A stretch of 64,000 nt of DNA from Clavulina sp. PMI_390. Taxonomy: Eukaryota > Basidiomycota > Agaricomycetes > Cantharellales > Hydnaceae. Shown here one piece after another: positions 54,202-64,000 of this stretch (positions within the stretch are counted from its first letter, which is position 1; every line of letters begins with the position of its first letter). A program made the position numbers and the translations under genes. Under the pieces are notes generated by a model. That model was given only the letters and a program-made list of their open reading frames with translations, had not been told where the DNA came from and did no database searches. The stretch covers positions 116,941-180,940 of the forward strand of contig WIDE01000043.1 of assembly GCA_015039315.1 (NCBI GenBank), given 5' to 3'.

Positions 54202-55452
54202 ATGTCTCGCTACGCAGAGCTTCCCCCAGAGATACGAGCTCTGGTTACTGAGTTGCTCGACCTTCCCGATCTGAGAAATTATTCTGTTTCCTGTCAATGT
54301 TTCGCTCGGGAGGCGAGCCGACTCCTTTGGAGAAACGAAGTGGTCGCGCCCTACATTCAAGGCGACGAAGGAATCAGGGCCGTTGTCCAAGCTCTCCTCC
54401 AAAATCCCATAAAAGGGTCATACACTCGCCAGATTCGTGTGGTCACAACACATCGTGGAGAGGGTTTCCCTCCGACGATTTTCACGCACTGTACCGACTC
54501 TTCAGAAGATCCATTGTGGCCGCGGCTCACTTCAGCCTTTCAGCTACTAGTCAACCTCAAGGCTATAACAATTTCCATGCGATACGCTCCCTCACTTATG
54601 CTCGAGGTTCCTCCAAGAACACAGAGGATGGTGGATTGCCTTATCGATGCGCGCTTAAGTACCATCAAATACCTGCGGTCAAGCTTGCCAACTCGAGCAC
54701 TTGTGGGACTATTCCAGGCATGGCCAGCACTACGTACGGTAGCGACTCGGCAACCGAAGCCATCTCGCGCCACGGTTCCTTCTGATATTCTTCTAAATCT
54801 CCGTCAAATCCAGGCACACCTTCCATGGCTCGATCAGCTCGTACAGGGGCGACCAATAGAACGGATATTTGTTCCTCCTACTTCTAACACGCATGAACGC
54901 TCGCCAGAATATGCCGAGACTCTCGGTCGTATTCTGTCTCAATCCTCGAGCCTTAAGCACCTGAGGATCCATTGGAACCTTCTATTGGAAGGGGGCTCTA
55001 TCATCAAACTTTCTCATCCTGGGATCATGGTCCTAGAACTGGTACTGTGGATCGATGAGATTCACAATGAAGAAGAGGCATATCCTTTCATCACGCTTGG
55101 ATTCCAAGGATTCCTTCGGGAATTACCTTCTCTCTGTGTGTTGCGCGTAACATATGTGCACAGCGAACTTCCCGGCTCAATGAAGTTTCCATCTCCGTTA
55201 GGAGATGCATGTTTGCTTGACGTGCAGCTATTAGAACGCTGCAAGATGGCATTTGATGAATTGTCCGAAACCACCGGCCACAGAATGTTACACTCGATCA
55301 GAGTCGAGATTTGTTCAGCAACAACCAGGGTCTCTGATGGTCTTTGGGTTACTGCAGAGAGAGCGAAATCTTTGGAATGGGAAGTCCAAGCAAATTTAGG
55401 GGGCGGGAAGCCCTTGCTGGAGCTTTCTGCTGATGACAATTGGAATATATGA
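54202..55452 (+). CDS. F-box-like protein C (first of three tandem paralogues)
   Basis: Single exon, 416 residues from the ATG at 54202 (MSRYAELPPEIR), chosen because D and E start at the same place; an ATG at 54181 would add seven residues. The F-box is residues 4-50 (LPPEIRALVTELLDLPDL, YSVSCQCFAREASRLLWRN). The remainder has LRR-like segments and conserved blocks shared by all three: DPLWPRLTSAFQLLVNLKAI, LFQAWPALRTV, PWLDQLVQGRPIERIFVPPT, SPEYAETLGRILSQSSSLKHL, LPGSMKFPSPLGDA. A putative SCF substrate adaptor; target unknown. In C the loop after LLEGG differs from D and E (SIIKLSHPGI). Confidence 0.8.
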   Translation: MSRYAELPPEIRALVTELLDLPDLRNYSVSCQCFAREASRLLWRNEVVAPYIQGDEGIRAVVQALLQNPIKGSYTRQIRVVTTHRGEGFPPTIFTHCTDSSEDPLWPRLTSAFQLLVNLKAITISMRYAPSLMLEVPPRTQRMVDCLIDARLSTIKYLRSSLPTRALVGLFQAWPALRTVATRQPKPSRATVPSDILLNLRQIQAHLPWLDQLVQGRPIERIFVPPTSNTHERSPEYAETLGRILSQSSSLKHLRIHWNLLLEGGSIIKLSHPGIMVLELVLWIDEIHNEEEAYPFITLGFQGFLRELPSLCVLRVTYVHSELPGSMKFPSPLGDACLLDVQLLERCKMAFDELSETTGHRMLHSIRVEICSATTRVSDGLWVTAERAKSLEWEVQANLGGGKPLLELSADDNWNI

Positions 55453-55914
55453 AGCAGCGATGCGGCTACTTATTTCGAGATAGAGTTCAATCCAAGCCCT
55501 ACGAATAGCAAGCTGGCAGTGGCTCAGCTAATAGTCGAGCGCATAAGCTGTGCCTGGGATCATCTGAGATCCGAAAGATATGCGCCCGTTGGCGTTTCTT
55601 TCTCGTGTGTTCAGCCCAATAGCAAAAGAGCAGAATATTTGGCCAAGTTTGTTCAACAAGTGGCTCATCTCGCCAATCAACAATCACGTTAGTACGCCAG
55701 TGCATAGGCTCAAGCTTCAATCTTTCGCCTAAAACCAAGTAATAACTGATCTCTATAGTACTTGTAGTGTTCAAACCGCCCACAAATACCTCATACGACG
55801 GGCAGGCACCCTCTAGACCCTTCCATACCCCCTCTCCATACAAGCTATTTTCGAAATATCGCGCTCCTAATGCTACTCCAAGCGTCTTCTATCGTTCATC
55901 CGGAGCCTGGGGTA
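55453..55914. other. Intergenic between F-box C and D
   Basis: 462 bases, no gene. It contains copy 2 of the shared upstream element at about 55638. Confidence 0.5.
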
Positions 55915-57156
55915 ATGTTCCGGTACACAGATCTCCCTCCAGAGATACGATTCATGGTTTCTGAATTCTTGGAGCTCCGTGACCTTGGCAACTACGCTGC
56001 TTCTTGCAAATGCTTCGCAAAGGGGGCAAGCCGACGTTTGTGGAAAAACATTCTAATCTCTTCCCACGTCCAAGGCGACGAAGGGATTGCTGCGGTGGTA
56101 AACGCTCTCCTTCTGGACCCTGTCAAAGCTTCGTACGTGCATCAGGTCCGTATCACTACAATGTATATTGGACAAGGTACCCCCCGCACAATATTCACTA
56201 ACTGCAGCGAGTCTGCGGATGATCCATTGTGGCCGCGGCTCACTGCGGCCTTTCAACTCCTGGTCAACCTGCGAGCAATGACAATATACCTCCTTTCTCC
56301 TCCCTCCCTCAGGCAAGGGATACCTCCACAAATTCAGAGAATGGTGGAATGCCTCGTTGACGCCCATCTAAGTACAATCCACTACCTGTGCTTACGTTCA
56401 TCCACCCAACCCCTCGTTCAACTATTCCAAGCGTGGCCAGCGTTGCGTGCAGTCGTAATCCATCAGTACGAGCCATACCGGGCCACTGTGCCTCCAAATC
56501 TCCTTCCAGATCTCTGCCGGATCCAGGCATATCTTCCATGGCTGGAACAACTTGTGCCGGGACGCCCAATAGAACAGATGTTTGTCTCCCCCACTTCCTT
56601 CGAGCGTGAACGCTCGCCAGAATATATCGAAGCTTTCAAACGCACTCTATCTCAGTGTCCAGGCCTCAAGCACCTGAGGGTACATCAAATTCCTGTACCA
56701 GGCGAACGTCTCATGTTGAACTTCTCCCATTCTGGGATTACCACGTTGGACCTGGTGCTATGTCCTCACGAAGCGCTCACTGAGGAAGAAGCGACATCTT
56801 TGGTGACAGTTGCATTCCATGGAATCATTCGAGAGCTTCCGGCCCTCTGCACACTGCGCGTCATCTATGTTCATCATAAACTTCCGGGTTCTGTGGAATT
56901 CCCGCCCCCATTAGATGATGCCTCTACGCTTAGCGCGCAATTCATTGATGCGTGTCGGACAGCGTTTGACGAGTTGCTCAGAAGCACTCGTCATAGGGCA
57001 CTGCAGTTGATCAGGGTAGAGATTTGCTCATCAACAAGCAATATACCCGATGACTTCTGGATTGACGCAAAGAGGAGGAATTCATTGGAATGGGTTGTAC
57101 AAGCAGGTATAGGGAATGGCAAGAAGCTTTCGGAGCTTGCCGTCGATGATGATTGA
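55915..57156 (+). CDS. F-box-like protein D (second of three tandem paralogues)
   Basis: Single exon, 413 residues from the ATG at 55915 (MFRYTDLPPEIR); an in-frame ATG at 55870 would add 15 residues without homology to C or E, so it is less likely. F-box LPPEIRFMVSEFLELRDL, YAASCKCFAKGASRRLWKN. Shared blocks: DPLWPRLTAAFQLLVNLRAM, LFQAWPALRAVVIHQYEP, PWLEQLVPGRPIEQMFVSPT, SGITTLDLVLCPHEALTEEE. D and E share GITTL[DE]LVLC and HGII-x-x-[LF]P, and are closer to each other than to C. Confidence 0.8.
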   Translation: MFRYTDLPPEIRFMVSEFLELRDLGNYAASCKCFAKGASRRLWKNILISSHVQGDEGIAAVVNALLLDPVKASYVHQVRITTMYIGQGTPRTIFTNCSESADDPLWPRLTAAFQLLVNLRAMTIYLLSPPSLRQGIPPQIQRMVECLVDAHLSTIHYLCLRSSTQPLVQLFQAWPALRAVVIHQYEPYRATVPPNLLPDLCRIQAYLPWLEQLVPGRPIEQMFVSPTSFERERSPEYIEAFKRTLSQCPGLKHLRVHQIPVPGERLMLNFSHSGITTLDLVLCPHEALTEEEATSLVTVAFHGIIRELPALCTLRVIYVHHKLPGSVEFPPPLDDASTLSAQFIDACRTAFDELLRSTRHRALQLIRVEICSSTSNIPDDFWIDAKRRNSLEWVVQAGIGNGKKLSELAVDDD

Positions 57157-57831
57157 TATAACAAAGGATCCCGGTGATTTCTATCCCTTAGTGATGTCTA
57201 TATCACTATTATTGCTCCGGTCGTTCTTGTATATTATGATTTCGCGCTATATCGCAAAAACCCCTTCACTCCCTAGCAGTTTGTTTAGTCCAAAGTATTG
57301 GTATCCGTACGTTGTGTTACTCACGAGGCTGCCAGAGTTCATATTTTTCGTCACTTCACGAATGACGCGTGAATCACAAGCTTTTGCGGCTACTCTGAAC
57401 AGCACGAATCAGCAAGGAGGATGGGTCGACTAATAGCTGACTAACTACGTTCTTTTCAGCTTTACAATTTCAGGATCGGACGGAAGCCGCGTAATATAAG
57501 CAGGCAATTTCCTTAGGTAGAATGACGGTTTGGTCTTTTGTCAGCGAGGATGAGTTTATTTGGTCAAGTTTGTTTGCTGCGTTTACCCAACTTCGCAATT
57601 ACCAGCCACCTCAATCTCTGGTTCCACTGACGTACAACCGACATGAAATACAGCATCAACTAACAGATATTCCTCATACCATCTATCGCCTAAGCTTGGA
57701 TACTTCACGGACCGTACAACGAGCGGGCACTCTAAAGCAGAGAATTTTCCTCTCGACACGATCTTCGGCCCAAATATTGCGCCTTCAAATTGCATCGATC
57801 ATAACCTAGCGCGCTACCACTGCTTTGGAAG
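57157..57831. other. Intergenic between F-box D and E
   Basis: 675 bases without a supported gene. It includes copy 3 of the shared upstream element near 57559. Confidence 0.5.
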
Positions 57832-59073
57832 ATGTGCCAGTACATAGATCTCCCCCCAGAGATACGAATCATGATTACTGACTACTTAGCGCTCCCCGAC
57901 CTCAAAAGCTATGCCACTTCCTGTCGATCCTTTTCACGGGAGGCACTATTACGCCTGTGGGAAAAGATCCACATCTCCCCACATCTCCAAGGCGGTGAAG
58001 GGATTGTAGCTGTTGTGAATACTCTCCTCCTGGATCCTATCAAGGCGTCTTATGTGCGCCAGGTCCGTATCACCACCACGTACCTTGGATCCGGTTCTCC
58101 CACCACAATATTTCCGCATCATACCGAGTCCGCTGACGATCCCTTTTGGCCACGGCTCACCGCCGCTCTTCGGCTACTGGTCAATCTCAAAGCAATGACA
58201 CTTTTCCTGCTTGCTCCCCCTTCTATTAAGCAAGAGATACCTCCACAAACGCAGAAGATGATTAAGTGTCTCATCGATTCTCACATTAAAACCGTGCGGT
58301 TTCTGCGATCGAGTCTACCCACTCAACCTCTCATTGAACTCTTCCAGGCTTGGCCAGGGCTGCGCGCCGTAGTAATTCACGAATACAGGTCACCCCGGGA
58401 CATAGTGCTTCCAGAAATCCTTCCAAATATTCGCAGGATCCAAGCATACCCTCCATGGCTGGAACACCTTGTACCAGGGCGGCCAATAGAGCAGATATTT
58501 GTTCCTCCTACTACCTTGGAGCATGAACGCTCGCGACCGTATGTCGAAAAACTCAATCGTGTCATATCTCATTGTCCAAGCCTTAAGCACTTGAGGATGC
58601 ATCGGGTCCCTATACTGGGTGAAACTGTCCTCCTGAGCTTTTCTCACTCTGGAATTACCACCCTGGAGCTGGTGCTATGTATCCATGAAAGTATCGCTAG
58701 GGATACAGCGTCATCGTTAGTGACAGTCGCACTCCACGGAATTATTGGGGGGTTTCCTTCTCTCTGCGCTTTGCGCGTAGTCTATTCTCATAGCAAACTA
58801 CCTGGTTCTATGAAGTTCCCACCCCCATTAGATGACGCCTCCTCACATGATGCGCAGTTCATCAACAGGTGCAGAGGGGCATTCGATGAGTTGGTCATAA
58901 GTACTGACCACAAGGCGTTGCGTTCTATCAGAGTCGAGATCTGCCCCTCAACGAGCCGGGTCTCTGAAGGTCTGTGGATTAATGCAGAGAGGACTGAGTT
59001 ATTGGGGTGGGAAGTACTAGCGGGGGTCGGGGATGGGAGGGAGTTGCCGGAGCTTGCGGCCGATGATCCCTGA
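57832..59073 (+). CDS. F-box-like protein E (third of three tandem paralogues)
   Basis: Single exon, 413 residues, starting MCQYIDLPPEIRIMITDYLALPDL with F-box second half YATSCRSFSREALLRLWEK. Conserved blocks: DPFWPRLTAALRLLVNLKAM, LFQAWPGLRAVVIHEYRSP, PWLEHLVPGRPIEQIFVPPT, SCPSLKHLRMHRVPILGETV, LPGSMKFPPPLDDASSHDAQF. Same length as D. The ending WINAERTELLGWEVLAGVG aligns with WIDAKRRNSLEWVVQAGIG of D. No intron is needed. Confidence 0.8.
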   Translation: MCQYIDLPPEIRIMITDYLALPDLKSYATSCRSFSREALLRLWEKIHISPHLQGGEGIVAVVNTLLLDPIKASYVRQVRITTTYLGSGSPTTIFPHHTESADDPFWPRLTAALRLLVNLKAMTLFLLAPPSIKQEIPPQTQKMIKCLIDSHIKTVRFLRSSLPTQPLIELFQAWPGLRAVVIHEYRSPRDIVLPEILPNIRRIQAYPPWLEHLVPGRPIEQIFVPPTTLEHERSRPYVEKLNRVISHCPSLKHLRMHRVPILGETVLLSFSHSGITTLELVLCIHESIARDTASSLVTVALHGIIGGFPSLCALRVVYSHSKLPGSMKFPPPLDDASSHDAQFINRCRGAFDELVISTDHKALRSIRVEICPSTSRVSEGLWINAERTELLGWEVLAGVGDGRELPELAADDP

Positions 59074-60359
59074 AAGGGAGCGAAGAGGTGACCATGATGG
59101 TTTTGCCCACGTTCACCTCACGAGCTGGAGGCCATTCAGTCCCCTTTGCGCCAAATTCGCTTGCATACAATGTTCATATCACCGACGGGAGAAGATTCAG
59201 GTCTTATTCAGCTTGTCACAGCTAGGAAATTAGGTGCACAAGATCTTTGAAGGGCACGGCAAGGGCATACATCCGCAGAATTTCATAACCCTGATGCTGA
59301 CAAAGAGCTTAGTGTTTACCTTTTACGATATTGTTGATTCCACCTACTCTTTTCGCACCATCGCCATGTAATCCCGCAGTAAGCCCTGCATGTCGTGCCA
59401 AGTCCGATTCTTCCCGAAAGTTCGGGCTGAAGGTAACACCACCAGACGATACATCCAATCGCCAGGAGGCTTGCACACACGTTAATTATAAATATTTGTC
59501 ACAGGATTCACGATTAGAGAAGTTGAAATAGAATTCATCTCCATTGGATTCCATCACATCACCACAGGCGATTAGTTCTATGACTAAGCCGCCCTGAGAG
59601 GAGCACTAGGTACTAAAAAAATTCATCCTTGATTTTACATAGGTGTTCCAGTCTAGTAGCATGCATTTTCGCCGAGTTTGGGGGATAATGGAAGACAAGG
59701 ATTTGGGAAGAAGTATTGTTGATATGTGTTAGGATTACGACGCAAGCGTAAACAGATCCAGATCTCATGCGCGGGGCGCAACGGTACAGACGCCTCTGCG
59801 GATCTTTAGGCGGGACGACCACGGAGCGGCTACATTAAAATACTCAATGCTTCACTTAACTGCCCAGCTCATCACCCTACGTTACACAGCTGCATCGTGA
59901 ACACCTAGCAGCCACTCAGCCCTCCAGGACTGAGCAACATATCCTCCCTTGACCTGATTCGCTGCAGGCTCGCACTCAATCTGATCTTGAATCTGGCCAT
60001 CAATGCACGCGAGGCTGCACCCGCCCAATCACGTTCTCACTATAAGGGTTTAGGTCCGTCCAATGTTCCCGACCATTTCATCAATCTATACGCCGCCATG
60101 TATAAGCACAGTACCTCGCGGTCGACGAGGGACCCATTGAATTTAGCCACGAAATCATCAGAGCTAGATTACTTTTCCTTTCCATTCTCCGTTCAGTGGA
60201 GTCCCCCGGGTGCACCGTCCTCTCGGTCCGCTTCGCTCGCTATCAACTGTAAGTACTCCATTTGAGCGCCATTTTCATGGTTCCCATATATGACCCACTC
60301 GCTGTTGGCTCGCCTACGCCTCCCGCTTCTCCCCTTTGGTATTGTTGCGCGGTGGCACC
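59074..60359. other. Intergenic, nothing recognised
   Basis: About 1.3 kb between F-box E and the desaturase. Short frames only, none with a domain. The last 300 bases are the desaturase promoter and leader. Confidence 0.45.
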
Positions 60360-62110
60360 ATGAGTCCCTTGTTTGAGGACAGTCCAGAGTGAGTCTTTCC
60401 CTAGCTACCGTACTCGGTACGCCGACCCACTCACCCACACCGTTAGATATAAGGCCCGTCTAGCCACACCTTACGAGCTTCCTAAAGTCACTCTAAAGGA
60501 GATCCATGAGGGTGTTCCAAAGGAGCTGTACAAGAAAAGCACAGTAATTGGCGTTTACTATGCTTTGCGAGACTTTGCTCTCGCCTACTCGTTCTTTACG
60601 GTGTGTTGATTTTCAAGGCCGTAACACCCCTCGATCGCTCAGTAGCTTTCTCCTTGTTCAGCTCGCAAAACAAATCGATCCTATCACCAGGCTCCTACCC
60701 TCCTACGGTTTCTCCAGCTCCGCCACCTATGCCGCCGGGTGGGCGATGTGGTGCACGTACTGGTTCTTCCAGAGTCTGACTGGAGCTGCTCTGTTCACGC
60801 TTGGCCACGAGGCTGGACATGGCAATTTGTCAGAGTACCATGCAGTCAACTATACGATTGGCTACCTCACACACACCGCCATCTTTACTCCTTTCTACGC
60901 CTGGCGCCATACTCACAATATGCACCGTGAGTCTCCATCAGCTCCAAAAGCTAGACACATAAGACACTTACTACAGCTTACAAACCTCAGACAAAAATAC
61001 CGGCTCTATGGAGCGCGACGAGAATTACATCCCCAAAACGCGGAAACAACGCGGCATGCCCCCGAAAGAAACTATGACGCGCGTAGACTACCTGGAACTG
61101 CTCGACGACGTGAGTACCCGTACCAGTATTATTTGGAGTCCCAAATCTTATAGCCGACTCCAGACACCAATCTTGACGTTGTGGAGACTGTTCCGTCTAC
61201 AAATCATGGGATGGAACCTTTACCTTACTTTCAACTTGCTCAGTAACGAGAGCTGGCCAAAAGGCACTAATGTGAGTGGATGGCTGGCTATGTACAACAA
61301 GCCCGCAGCTAATAACAAACGGATGTCTCGATACATAGCACTGGTCCCCATACTCCCCTTTGTTCCGCAAGCAAGACCGTAACGGCGTGATTGCCACCGA
61401 CGTTGGACTCTTGACCTGGCTCGCCATCCTCACCACCTGGGGTTACAACACGTCCGCGGGTACCGTATGGAAGTACTATGTTATCCCATACATCTTCACG
61501 AATCACTGGAATGTGATGTGCACTTACCTGCAGCACACCGGTAAGGCCGCTTCTTTGTATGAGCGGCGTACTCGATTCAGCTGACAGCTGTTACCTTGTG
61601 AACTACAGACCCAACGATGCCCCACTTCCGTAATGGCGCATGGACTTTCCTCCGCGGCGCGACAACGACCGTTGACCGTCCATTCCTCGGCTGGATTGGC
61701 CGATTCTTCTTCCACAACGTATGCCATCTCGTACCACCCACTTAATATCATGGATCATTTCTAACCGTTTCTCCATCATAATCAGATCTCCCACGACCAT
61801 GTTGCACACCACTTCTTCTCATCGATTCCATTCTACCACGGACCTCAGCTTACTGAGCATCTCAGGAAAGTGATGGGTAAAGATTACAACTATGACAGCA
61901 CCAACACCTGGCGAGCTCTGTGGCGGTGCGTTGCTTTATTCGACTCTCCTTTGCTTCTTCGGTAACTCACATACAGCTACCTGCCAATGATTTACCTTTA
62001 ACAGATCGTTCAACGAATGCCAATTTGTGGAGAATGAAGGAGACATTATAATGTACAAGAACCGTGCTGGCGAGCAGATGCGCAAGGTTGCCGGTCAGTC
62101 TGATGATTAA
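60360..62110 (+). CDS. Microsomal delta-12 fatty acid (oleate) desaturase
   Basis: Nine exons: 60360..60388, 60447..60600, 60662..60926, 60991..61109, 61164..61271, 61339..61540, 61609..61718, 61786..61925, 62005..62110; 410 residues, all phases fit. Three histidine boxes: HEAGH (110-114), HTHNMHH (144-150; its last His codon is completed across an intron) and HVAHH (334-338). Four hydrophobic helices surround them. N-terminal YELPKVTLKEIHEGVPKELYKKS and WPKGTNHWSP are typical of the FAD2/omega-3 family. Expected reaction: O2- and cytochrome b5-dependent insertion of the 12,13 double bond in oleate, in the ER membrane. It could also be a delta-12/omega-3 bifunctional enzyme, which sequence alone does not settle. 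Confidence 0.93.
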
Positions 62111-62921
62111 GGGCCACCCTAAGTTATCGGACCGACACCATGATTGAAGTCCCTGCTATACATCTCTCACCAGTTATCAGTCCCGCTCCCTCAGAACCCC
62201 AATAATGGACGACCAGCTATCTCTTATCTCTTTTGTCTCTTATCTCACCCCTGTATCTTCCGTCGACGAATATCTTTTGCATCCTAGTGTAGAATTGATC
62301 TCTGCTCAATCCATTTGTACAACAACATTGCGCCAGCACTGTACTATTATGTAGCCATTTCGTGGGTCTTCCTTCATCCCTCCACCGCTCTTAATTTCTC
62401 CCATTGAGCGAAGTCGCCACATAAGAGCGCCCGATTCTTCACGTTTAACGGTAGCACATAAGCGAAATGAGCTCCTTTTGAGAGTTGATTGCCGTGAATT
62501 GTAATACTGTGGACTCATCTGGATGATCCGAACTCAATCGATTGTGTTGTCCAGTGTCTGACGAGACTCTCACGGCCATCTACTCACTCGACCTCCTGTC
62601 AGTCAGCTTGATCGATCTATTCCCCACCATCTATTCTTTTGAGCAACCCCAGTGGCCAATTGTTTTGCACTGATGAACCTTGTTCATGCTTCTGAGGTGG
62701 CGTCCATGAGGCGCGGCTGCTTTGAGGGTCTGACACTGCCGCACGCAGCCTTGTGCGGGAGGTCTCACCATAGACACCTCACACCTTCCGCATATTCCGA
62801 TTGCCATGCCACACCTGCGCATAAAATGGTGTAGTCTACTCTCTCAGAGACTCCCCATCACCCGCATCCATCTTGGCATAGCTCAAAGTCTCTCCTTACC
62901 AACAACTATCTTTTGGCACCA
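62111..62921. other. Intergenic, nothing recognised
   Basis: 3' flank of the desaturase and promoter of the last gene. No gene, tRNA or repeat identified. Confidence 0.45.
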
Positions 62922-64000
62922 ATGACTTCTTCCAGGCGATTTAAACCGCTCCGCAAGCTATGTCACAGCATCTATCACGCCCTCGCGAAGGTCCCTCGCG
63001 CGTTGAAAAGTGTTCGCCCGGGCGTTAAACGGCGGTCGAGAAACGCCCTCCATATTGTTTCCTCCATGTACGAGGTCAATCATTTCGGCAACCCCTTCCG
63101 GCCAGTCTACAGCAGCGACGACCGCCATTTGGATTCCCTTCCCTTGTCTGCCTCGACCACTATCACTATGGCCTCTGACCTCTCATCTACTACTCTTGAT
63201 GGTGTCGAGCTCGATGCCGAGAACACCTCTAACCAGGCGGTCAAGTTTACCAACATCAAGACCTTCGGTAGAGACGATGAATTCACGACTAGCGCACAAC
63301 CCGCTACTTTTGCTGTCGGTAAGGATGTTAGTATTGATGGGCGCAAGCTAGTGAGTATTGATTTCTATTGGTCGTTGACTCACTACGCTTCTACCATGAC
63401 TCATGTAGGAGGATCCCCCTAGGCCTACCATCCCAGTGAGTTCTGTCGAGGACGACGACAACTATGAAAAGCTCCTGGCTCGCGTGTCGACGATGGACAA
63501 GGACGAGCGCCACATGTTTGACACCAACCAACTAGCTATGGGGAAGAAGCGATCTGCCGAACTCTCCGTTACAGTGGAGCCCGTTGAAGGGGAAGGGAAA
63601 GGGAAAGGGGAGGCCGAAGCTGCTGAAGATGAAACTCTCACTGTCGACGATGTTGCTGCTGCAGATGAAGGCCTAGAACGCCACCGCTCGATTCAGAGGG
63701 CTAAGGCGACGCATCAGGAGCTCCGGGCAATCCGTGCATCGCGTCGTCATCCTTCTGATAGCAAAAATCTCTCGCTCAGCCTCACTCCCTATGTTAACAC
63801 TCCCGCCATTCACCGGTATGTTGTGAAGGAACGTGATCGAGCTCGCTCTCGTGCTTCTGCCTTATCTCTTGTGCATCTTCGAGAGGACACGCCGTTCTGC
63901 TTTGCCAATTGCGATCTGGTTCATGACCGCCCTGCTGTTCTTGCAGTATTGGGTCGCTCCTCTCCACTCCGCAACAGCTATGTAAAGGACGAGGATGATT
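62922..64000 (+). CDS. Unidentified protein, 3'-truncated by window edge
   Basis: Exon 1 62922..63350 (143 codons), intron 63351..63408 (gtgagt to tgtag), exon 2 63409..>64000, open to the window end. I do not recognise the family. The N-terminus is basic (SSRRFKPLRKLCHSIYHAL, RPGVKRRSRNALH), then a Ser/Thr-rich stretch, and exon 2 has an acidic segment SSVEDDDNYEKLLARVSTMDK, a Gly/Glu/Lys run (EGEGKGKGEAEAAEDE) and Arg-rich segments (LERHRSIQRAKATHQELRAIR). It looks soluble and partly disordered. Start: the ATG at 62922 is the first in frame. Confidence 0.6.

Noticed and set aside
1..64000. tRNA, rRNA, CRISPR or bacterial-type operon features
   Set aside because: No convincing tRNA A/B boxes, no rRNA-like sequence and no regularly spaced repeats were seen; the gene structure is eukaryotic. 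A tRNAscan run would be the decisive check.

Overview
The window is genomic DNA of a filamentous basidiomycete, most likely an agaricomycete. Nearly every gene is cut by many short GT-AG introns of about 50-100 bases, genes are dense on both strands, and the families present are fungal: Zn(II)2Cys6 regulators, an RTA1-type membrane protein, F-box/LRR-like families, a GATA factor and a microsomal delta-12 desaturase. I rebuilt exon structures by eye; almost all multi-exon models close in frame, which is the main evidence for their boundaries. Species cannot be fixed from the sequence.

Region 1 (1-9.2 kb) holds conserved housekeeping genes: the 3' part of an F-box-like gene, the complex I assembly factor NDUFAF3, a mitochondrial lipoate-protein ligase (minus strand), a probably peroxisomal AMP-forming acyl/aryl-CoA ligase that shares a 377-bp divergent promoter with the ligase, and the complex I LYR subunit NDUFB9.

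Region 2 (10.4-36.6 kb) is the outstanding feature. It is a head-to-tail array of seven paralogous Zn2Cys6 regulators (TF-1 to TF-7) with nearly invariant seven-exon structures. The second half is interleaved with three paralogous epoxide-hydrolase-type alpha/beta hydrolases (EH-1 to EH-3) on the opposite strand, plus the relic of a fourth. The three hydrolases have identical exon lengths (127/200/62/148/126/100/200). EH-2/TF-6 and EH-relic/TF-7 are divergent pairs with related intergenic DNA, which suggests duplication of a regulator-enzyme module. TF-1 is broken by a one-base frameshift and carries a 926-bp non-autonomous DNA transposon in its fourth intron.

Region 3 (37-42.5 kb) has an RTA1-like membrane protein and two tandem F-box-like genes created by a segmental duplication that also copied the RTA1 3' end. 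Region 4 (42.5-49 kb) is a GC-rich GATA-factor gene behind about 3.6 kb of apparently non-coding upstream DNA. Region 5 (50-59 kb) has an eighth, diverged copy of the regulator family and four more F-box-like genes, three in a direct tandem array with a shared upstream element. Region 6 (60-64 kb) has a delta-12 fatty acid desaturase and the 5' part of an unidentified gene running off the window.

A plausible but unproven reading is that the regulator-hydrolase array is an expanding accessory locus, for example for detoxification or metabolism of epoxides, in which each regulator may control a neighbouring hydrolase. No backbone biosynthetic enzyme (PKS, NRPS, terpene synthase, P450) was seen in the window.
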